NCBI GenBank assembly: GCA_036001245.1
Contig: DASYUL010000148.1
Location: 1-39,555, forward strand
DNA from: Gp7-AA6 sp036001245
GTDB taxonomy: Bacteria; Acidobacteriota; Thermoanaerobaculia; UBA5066; Gp7-AA6
DNA length: 39,555 nt
Direction: 5' to 3'
Shown here: piece by piece, positions 34,190-39,555 of the stretch
Layout of the letters: every line of letters begins with the position of its first letter
Position numbering within the stretch: the first letter of the stretch is position 1
Notes under the pieces: model-generated
What the model was told of the DNA's origin: nothing
Databases searched by the model: none
What the model saw: only the letters and a program-made list of their open reading frames with translations
Position numbers and translations under genes: made by a program

Positions 34190-35131
34190 GTGATCGAGAG
34201 CAAGTACCGACTGGGTTTTCTGGGAGCGTGGGGACTCTTCGTCGTGGGGACGATCCTCGCCGCAGCGATCGCCACCGCCGAATGGCAGAACTGGAGAGAT
34301 GCGAGCCGCCTGCAGAAGCTCACGGTGATCGACCGGATGATCGCGGCGCGGCTGGGCCCGCGGCTCGACGTTCTTCGCGGAACGGCCGAAGAGACCGAAG
34401 GCCGCGTCGAGCGGCTGCATTCGGCGGTTCGCGAGACCGAGCTGAAGCTGGACGACTCACAGCAGACCGACCAGATCATCGTCGTCTCGACGGCGGAGAA
34501 CCGGCTCTCCGTCCGGAAAGCCGGGAAGACGGTCTTCGAGGCGGTCTGCTCGACCGGAAAGGGAACCACGCTCACCGACGGCTCCGGACACAGCATGGTG
34601 TTCAGCACCCCGACGGGCAAATTCCGCATCGTCAAGAAGGAAGAGAACCCGCAGTGGGTGCCGCCCGACTGGCACTTCATCGAAGAGGCGCGCAAGAAGG
34701 GCAAGCGCCTCGTGAGACTCGAACCGGGCGAGAGGATCGACGCGCGCACCGGACAGCCGGTTGGTGGAGAAGAAGGCGTCCACGACTGGGGATCGCACTC
34801 GCGATCTTCGAGCGGCCGGGTGCTGACCGTCCGGCACAACACGGTCGTGGAGATCGGTCCGGACGGCCGCGAGCGCGAGCTTCCGGCCGGAGAGGTCATC
34901 GAGGTCGGCGGCGCGATCGTCGTGCCCCCTCACGGGACGCCGCAGCGCAAGTTCGACAAGGTCCTCGGAAAGTACCGGTTGAACCTGGGGGGCGGCTACG
35001 GGATCCACGGCACGATGTATCCCGACCAGCTCGGTCGGAGCGTCACGCACGGGTGTGTACGTCTCGGCGACGCCGACATCGAAAAGCTCTTCGCGATGGC
35101 GAACGTGGGAGATCAGGTCTTGATCTACTGA
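34190..35131 (+). CDS. L,D-transpeptidase with intact active site
   Basis: A 313-residue protein from a GTG at 34190, with a transmembrane anchor (FLGAWGLFVVGTILAAAI) and a helical linker. It has the YkuD catalytic signature HGTMYPDQLG...THGCVRLG with nucleophile Cys (C289). Such enzymes make 3-3 crosslinks in peptidoglycan or attach proteins to it, in the periplasm. The opening strand IIVVSTAENRLSVRKAG and the TGKFRIVKKEENPQW segment are normal for the family. The upstream homologue is a dead copy, so the pair may act together. The gene has only a weak SD. A short TTCTCAG-rich stretch follows. Confidence 0.92.
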   Translation: MIESKYRLGFLGAWGLFVVGTILAAAIATAEWQNWRDASRLQKLTVIDRMIAARLGPRLDVLRGTAEETEGRVERLHSAVRETELKLDDSQQTDQIIVVSTAENRLSVRKAGKTVFEAVCSTGKGTTLTDGSGHSMVFSTPTGKFRIVKKEENPQWVPPDWHFIEEARKKGKRLVRLEPGERIDARTGQPVGGEEGVHDWGSHSRSSSGRVLTVRHNTVVEIGPDGRERELPAGEVIEVGGAIVVPPHGTPQRKFDKVLGKYRLNLGGGYGIHGTMYPDQLGRSVTHGCVRLGDADIEKLFAMANVGDQVLIY

Positions 35132-35264
35132 GAGAAGTTCTCGGTTCTCAGTTCTCAGCCTGAGCCCGGGGTAAACTTTTCACCTCTCGGGAAGCACGGG
35201 TCGCGACGGGTGGAGGGCTGAACCTCCCCTATTCCGCCACGTATTTCCTTGAGCCAGGAGAACA
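35132..35264. other. Intergenic region before the efflux operon, with TTCTCAG words
   Basis: GTTCTCGGTTCTCAGTTCTCAG (split words) at 35138-35158 and the palindrome CTCAGCCTGAG (35154-35164) resemble the words at 10430-10469. The following 100 bases hold the SD AGGAG before the ATG at 35265. No strong promoter is evident; one is expected here because the upstream gene is unrelated. Confidence 0.5.
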
Positions 35265-36386
35265 ATGCTCTCGGACCACCTCTCGAAAAGCCTCGCGCGG
35301 CCACTCGTCGTAACCGTCGTTGCTCTGGCACTCGTGGCCGGATGCCGCAGCAAGAAAGCCGCCGGCGGACCGGGGGCCGGCGCCGCCCCGCCGCCGATGC
35401 CCGTCGAGGTCGCCGAAGCGACCCGGGGTAACGTCCAGGAGACCCTTCACGCGCTCGGCACCGTCGAAGCGGCCGAGCGGGTCAAGTTGACCGCGGAGAT
35501 CGACCAGATCGCGCGCGAGCTGCCCTTCGAGGAAGGCCGCGTGATCCGGAAAGGCCAGGTCATCGCCGTACTGAACGACTCCGAGCTCAAGGCGGAGGCG
35601 CGGCGCGCGGAAGCGCTGCGGAACCAGGCGCGCGTGACCGCCGAACGGTTCGAGCAGCTCACGAAGGAGCGAATCGCGTCGTCTCAGGACCTCGACAACG
35701 CGCGCGCCGCGCTCCAGGTCGCGAACGCGAACGTGGGGCTCGCGCACGCGCGCCTCGCGAAGACGCGGATCGTCGCGCCGTTTTCCGGAGTCGTGGGCAG
35801 CCGCATGGTGTCGCCCGGCGTCTACTTACGGGCGGGCGACACGATCACCGAGCTCGCGCGGATCGACACCGTGAAGGTCGTCTTCGCCGTCCCCGAGCGC
35901 TACCTCGCAGACCTGCGGCGCGGCGCACAGGTGACGGTTACGACCGTCGCGTTCTCCGGAAAGGAGTTCGTCGGAACGGTGAACGTCGTCGATCCGATCC
36001 TCGATCCGACGACGCGGACCGCACGGCTCACGGCGGTCATTCCGAACCCGCGGGGGGAGCTGCGCCCGGGGATGTCGGCGGACGTGGGCGCCGTACTGGC
36101 CGAGAGGCCGCAGGCGGTGAGCGTGCCGGACGAGGCCGTCTTCGCCGAAGGCGACCGGAACTTCGTCTTCGTCGTGAAGCCCGACTCGACCGTGACGCGC
36201 CGCGCCGTGAAGCTCGGGGCGCGGCAGCCGGGGAAGGTGGAGATCCAGGAAGGCCTCCAGGGAGGCGAGAAGGTCGTGCGCGCCGGTCACCAGAAGCTGT
36301 TCGAGGGCGCGAAAGTCAGTCCTGTCGAGAGCGCCGCGGAGACCCCTCCCGGCGCCGCGACGTCGGCCACGGGAACAAAGCCATGA
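35265..36386 (+). CDS. RND efflux periplasmic adaptor lipoprotein (membrane fusion protein)
   Basis: A 373-residue adaptor with a lipobox LALVAGC (C27) after the signal helix. It follows the MFP plan: a barrel-sandwich part opening PVEVAEATRGNVQETLHALGTVEA, a helical hairpin (EARRAEALRNQARVTAERFE), the returning lipoyl segment TRIVAPFSGVVGSRMVSPG, and the beta-barrel strand AVPERYLADLRRGAQVTV. It would bridge the inner-membrane pump encoded next with an outer-membrane channel, which is not in this window. SD AGGAG precedes the ATG. The stop overlaps the next gene (ATGA, 36383-36386). Confidence 0.95.
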   Translation: MLSDHLSKSLARPLVVTVVALALVAGCRSKKAAGGPGAGAAPPPMPVEVAEATRGNVQETLHALGTVEAAERVKLTAEIDQIARELPFEEGRVIRKGQVIAVLNDSELKAEARRAEALRNQARVTAERFEQLTKERIASSQDLDNARAALQVANANVGLAHARLAKTRIVAPFSGVVGSRMVSPGVYLRAGDTITELARIDTVKVVFAVPERYLADLRRGAQVTVTTVAFSGKEFVGTVNVVDPILDPTTRTARLTAVIPNPRGELRPGMSADVGAVLAERPQAVSVPDEAVFAEGDRNFVFVVKPDSTVTRRAVKLGARQPGKVEIQEGLQGGEKVVRAGHQKLFEGAKVSPVESAAETPPGAATSATGTKP

Positions 36387-39300
36387 AGCTTTCGGAAGTC
36401 TCGATCCGCCGCCCCGTCCTCGCGACGGTCATGAGCCTGACGATCCTTCTCTTCGGGGTCATCTCGTTCTTCCGCACGCCGGTGCGCGAATACCCGAACA
36501 TCGACCCGCCCATCGTCTCGGTGACGACGGTCTACCGCGGCGCGGCATCGAACGTCATCGAGGCGGAGATCACGGAGCTCATCGAGGAGGAGCTCGCGAC
36601 GCTCGAGGGCGTGAAGCTCCTCCGGTCGTCGTCGCAGGAGCAGGTCTCGCGCATCACCGTCGAGTTCGTGCTGTCGCGCGACGTGGACCAGGCCGCGAAC
36701 GACGTCCGCGACCGCGTGTCGCGCCTGCGCGGCCGCCTTCCGCGCGAAGCGGAGGAGCCGATCGTCGCCAAGGTGGACACGAACGTCCAGGCGGTCATGT
36801 GGCTCGCGCTCTACGGTCAGGGGTTCTCGAACCTCGAGGTCTCCGACGTCGCCAACGTCATCCTGAAGGAGCGGCTGCTGCGCATGCCGGGCGTCGGCTC
36901 GGTGATCATCGGCGGAGAGCGCCGCTATTCGATGCGCGTCTGGCTCGATCCCGCGAGGCTGGCGGCGTACGGTCTGACGGTCGTCGACGTCGACCGAGCG
37001 ATCCAGGGTCAGAACGCCGAGATCCCTTCCGGCCGGATCGAAGGCGAGGGTCGGGAATTCTCCGTGCGCACGCGCGGCGAGCTCGCGGACCCGGAGCAGT
37101 TCGGGGCGATCTTTCTCGCCCAGCGCGGGGACCGTCCCGTTCGCCTTTCCGACGTCGCCGACGTGGCCGTCGGCGCCGAAGACGAGCGGACGATCATCCG
37201 GTACAACGAGGTTCCGGCGGTCGGTCTCGGGATCGTCAAGCAGGCGAGCGCTTCGACCCTGCAAGTGTGCAATGCGGTCAAGGCCGCACTCCCGCAGCTC
37301 AACACGCTCCTGCCGAAGGGCATGAAGCTCGAGGTCGCCTACGACTCCTCGACGTTCATCAGCGACTCGATCTCCGAGGTGCGGATGACGCTCCTCCTCG
37401 CCCTCGGGCTCGTCGTCCTCGTGATCTTCGTCTTCCTGAAGAGCCCGAGCGCGACCCTCATTCCGACGCTCGCGATCCCCGTCTCGATCGTCGGCGCGTT
37501 CACGGTCGTCTACTTCGCGGGCTTCACGATCAACGTCCTGACTCTGCTCGCGCTCGTTCTCGCGATCGGTCTCGTCGTGGACGACGCGATCGTCATGCTC
37601 GAGAACATTTACCGCCACATGGAGATGGGCAAACCGCGCCTCCAGGCCGCTTACGACGGGGCGAAAGAGATCGGGTTCGCGATCCTGGCGACCACCATCG
37701 CGCTCGTCGCGATCTTCATCCCGGTGGCTTTCCTGACGGGAAACGTGGGACGTCTCTTCAACGAGTTCGGCATGACCGTGGCGGTCTCGGTGCTGATCTC
37801 CGGCTTCGTCGCGCTGTCGCTCACCCCGATGCTCTCCTCGAAGATCCTTCGCGGCCATCAGACGGAGGGCCGCCTCGCGCGATCCGTCCAGCGCGGTTTC
37901 GACGCCCTCGATCGTTTCTACGACCGAACGGTGCGCACGGCGCTCCTGCGGCGCAAGCTCGTTCTGTTGATCACCGCGGCCACGTTCATCGCGATCGCCT
38001 TCCTCTTCCGCACGCTGCCGTCCGAGCTCGTCCCGACGGAGGATCGAGGGACGATCGTCGGCATCATGATCGCGCCGGAGGGCTCGACCCTCGGGTACGT
38101 CGACCGGTATGCGCGACAGATCGAAAAAATCTTCATGGCCGTGCCGGAGCGAGCGGGTCTCTTCACGGGAATCGGGCTGACCGGTGAGGGGCCGGGCCGG
38201 GTGACCGACGGGTTCTTCTTCCTGCCGTTGAAGCCGTTCTCAGAGCGAGATCGCTCGCAGCAGACGATCGTGCGCGAGCTCTTCCCGAAGCTTCTCTCGG
38301 TTCCGGGCGTGCTCGCGTTCGCGATCAACCCGCCCTCGCTCGGGGGACGGTTCTCCTCGACCCCGGTGCAGTACATCATCCAGGCCGCGACCTACGACGA
38401 GCTGCGGCCCGCCGTCGAGTCGATGATGGCGGACGCATCGAAGCTCCCCTATCTTCTGAACCTCGACACGGACCTGAAGCTGAACACGCCGCAGATCGAG
38501 CTCGCGATCGACCGCGCGCGCGCTTCGGCGCTCGGAGTGTCCGTCACCGACATCGGGACGACGCTCCAGACGCTCCTCGGAGGGCGCGAGTCGACGCAGT
38601 TCCGGCGCGGCGACAAGCAGTACAAGGTGCTTCTCCAGGTCCGGCCGTCAGAAAGGGCCACTCCGCAGGCGATCTCCGACCTCTACCTCCGCGGGACGGG
38701 CGGGCTCTTCCAGATGGCGAACGTCGTCAACGCGCGGGAGACGGTGGCGCCGAAAGAGCTGAACCACTTCAACCGGGTGCGGTCGGCGCGGATCACCGCG
38801 AACCTCGCGCCGGGCGTCACCCTGGGGACCGCTCTGAACGACCTCGACGCGATTGCGCGCGCGAAGCTCCCCGCCGGCGTCCGCACCGACCTCGACGGCG
38901 AGTCGCGCGAGCTGCGCGAGTCGAGCGGAAGCCTCTTCTTCCTCTTCGGGATCTCGATCGTGTTCATCTATCTGGTGCTCGCGGCGCAGTTCGAGAGCTT
39001 CGCGCACCCGCTGACGATCCTTCTGACGGTCCCTCTCGCGGTCTTCGGCGCGCTCCTGACCTTGAAGCTCCTCGGGATGTCGCTGAACGTCTACTCGGAG
39101 ATCGGGCTGATCCTCCTCATCGGTCTCGTGACCAAGAACGCCATCCTGATCGTCGAGTACGCGAACCAGCTGCGCCGCAGGGAAGCTCTCGACGTCCGCG
39201 AGGCCGTCGCCCGCGCGGCGCGCATCCGGCTGCGGCCGATCCTCATGACGTCGTTCGCGACGATCTTCGGAACGCTTCCGATCGCGCTCGGCATCGGAGC

Positions 39301-39472
39301 CGGCGCCGAGAGCCGCAAGCCGCTCGGAGTCGCGATCGTCGGCGGGCTGTTCTTCTCGACTCTCCTGACGCTCGTCGTCGTGCCGGTCGTCTATACGTAC
39401 CTGTCCGGCCGCGTGAAGGAGACAGAGGCCGTCGAAGAGCCCCCGGTCGAGGAGCGCGCGGTCGCAGGCTAG
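36383..39472 (+). CDS. RND multidrug efflux pump, HAE1 family inner-membrane transporter
   Basis: A 1029-residue AcrB/MexB-type proton-driven pump. The opening SEVSIRRPVLATVMSL, the proton-relay Asp pair in GLVVDDAIVMLEN (D400, D401), and the Lys of the second relay in LVTKNAILIVEYANQL (K918) all match this family. Two large periplasmic loops and about 12 transmembrane helices are present at normal length. The substrate cannot be read. It forms an operon with the adaptor through ATGA. Its TAG stop shares CTAG with the convergent EVE gene. Confidence 0.96.
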   Translation: MKLSEVSIRRPVLATVMSLTILLFGVISFFRTPVREYPNIDPPIVSVTTVYRGAASNVIEAEITELIEEELATLEGVKLLRSSSQEQVSRITVEFVLSRDVDQAANDVRDRVSRLRGRLPREAEEPIVAKVDTNVQAVMWLALYGQGFSNLEVSDVANVILKERLLRMPGVGSVIIGGERRYSMRVWLDPARLAAYGLTVVDVDRAIQGQNAEIPSGRIEGEGREFSVRTRGELADPEQFGAIFLAQRGDRPVRLSDVADVAVGAEDERTIIRYNEVPAVGLGIVKQASASTLQVCNAVKAALPQLNTLLPKGMKLEVAYDSSTFISDSISEVRMTLLLALGLVVLVIFVFLKSPSATLIPTLAIPVSIVGAFTVVYFAGFTINVLTLLALVLAIGLVVDDAIVMLENIYRHMEMGKPRLQAAYDGAKEIGFAILATTIALVAIFIPVAFLTGNVGRLFNEFGMTVAVSVLISGFVALSLTPMLSSKILRGHQTEGRLARSVQRGFDALDRFYDRTVRTALLRRKLVLLITAATFIAIAFLFRTLPSELVPTEDRGTIVGIMIAPEGSTLGYVDRYARQIEKIFMAVPERAGLFTGIGLTGEGPGRVTDGFFFLPLKPFSERDRSQQTIVRELFPKLLSVPGVLAFAINPPSLGGRFSSTPVQYIIQAATYDELRPAVESMMADASKLPYLLNLDTDLKLNTPQIELAIDRARASALGVSVTDIGTTLQTLLGGRESTQFRRGDKQYKVLLQVRPSERATPQAISDLYLRGTGGLFQMANVVNARETVAPKELNHFNRVRSARITANLAPGVTLGTALNDLDAIARAKLPAGVRTDLDGESRELRESSGSLFFLFGISIVFIYLVLAAQFESFAHPLTILLTVPLAVFGALLTLKLLGMSLNVYSEIGLILLIGLVTKNAILIVEYANQLRRREALDVREAVARAARIRLRPILMTSFATIFGTLPIALGIGAGAESRKPLGVAIVGGLFFSTLLTLVVVPVVYTYLSGRVKETEAVEEPPVEERAVAG

Positions 39473-39555
39473 GCTCCCGCTTTCGACATCTTCTCGATCT
39501 CACGCCACTCACGGTCGGAGACCGGCATGACCGAGAGTCGAGAGATCCGCACGAG
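39469..39555 (-). CDS. C-terminal fragment of an EVE-domain protein, cut by the window edge
   Basis: The last 28 codons plus stop, with the gene continuing past the right edge. LVRISRLSVMPVSDREW matches the usual C-terminal end of EVE (thymocyte nuclear protein 1-like) proteins, in which RLSVxPVxxxEW closes the beta barrel. These small domains bind modified bases in nucleic acids and occur near restriction genes in some bacteria. The stop CTA (39469-39471) lies in the CTAG that also holds the stop of the pump gene. Confidence 0.75.
   Translation of the reverse strand, partial: LVRISRLSVMPVSDREWREIEKMSKAGA

Overview
The window is high-GC, densely coded bacterial DNA that looks like a chromosome segment of an Acidobacteriota member (Thermoanaerobaculia or Holophagae type). 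The call rests on protein style, not a marker gene. There are three large Ser/Thr kinases with the LGPYEI...GAGGMGEVYRARD amino terminus, fused to a TolB propeller or to TPR arrays. There is also a VWFA-related secreted protein of acidobacterial type, many lipoproteins and exported metallopeptidases, and frequent GTG/TTG starts. No rRNA, tRNA, CRISPR array, prophage or intact transposase was seen.

Layout. (1) 1-3220: deoxyribose-phosphate catabolism, with a DERA-type deoC cut by the window edge, a full aldehyde dehydrogenase, and a shortened dehydrogenase-like protein without the catalytic half. (2) 3266-3890: a VapBC module with an apparently leaderless promoter. (3) 4005-5269 (minus): exported protein, GNAT acetyltransferase, small membrane protein. 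(4) 5351-11038: envelope and accessory genes, including a duplicated-domain exported protein, a thermolysin-type HEQGH peptidase carrying an in-frame hairpin repeat, its coupled lipoprotein, an HU protein with promoter and terminator, an aspartyl-protease-like lipoprotein with degenerate active sites, a DUF1328 peptide, a zinc ribbon and a small membrane protein. (5) 11254-13484: a DUF885 lipoprotein peptidase coupled to a hotdog thioesterase. (6) 13523-22453: glutamine synthetase glnA enclosed by three kinases. (7) 22548-24769: an exported amidohydrolase coupled to a class A beta-lactamase-like serine hydrolase. (8) 24770-26070: a scar zone with two amputated kinase genes flanking a second VapBC-type module, then the tail of a lost metallopeptidase. 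(9) 26178-31408: a VWFA-related protein, a very large exported peptidase/propeller/barrel protein coupled to a PagL-like barrel, and a DUF4440 protein. (10) 31470-33149: rtcB RNA ligase followed by two small unknown genes. (11) 33261-35131: a catalytically dead L,D-transpeptidase next to an intact one, separated by three hairpin repeats. (12) 35265-39555: an RND efflux adaptor and pump, then the tail of a convergent EVE-domain gene.

Two themes cut across the window. First, a GC-rich hairpin repeat family occurs at four places in at least eight units. It lies inside two genes, where its tandem period is a multiple of three, and between genes, where it is 43 bp. Second, adjacent genes very often share an NTGA start/stop overlap (ATGA, GTGA, TTGA and apparently CTGA), which indicates widespread translational coupling and fixes several non-ATG starts.

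Functions are assigned by reading motifs and remembered family features. No database search was run.
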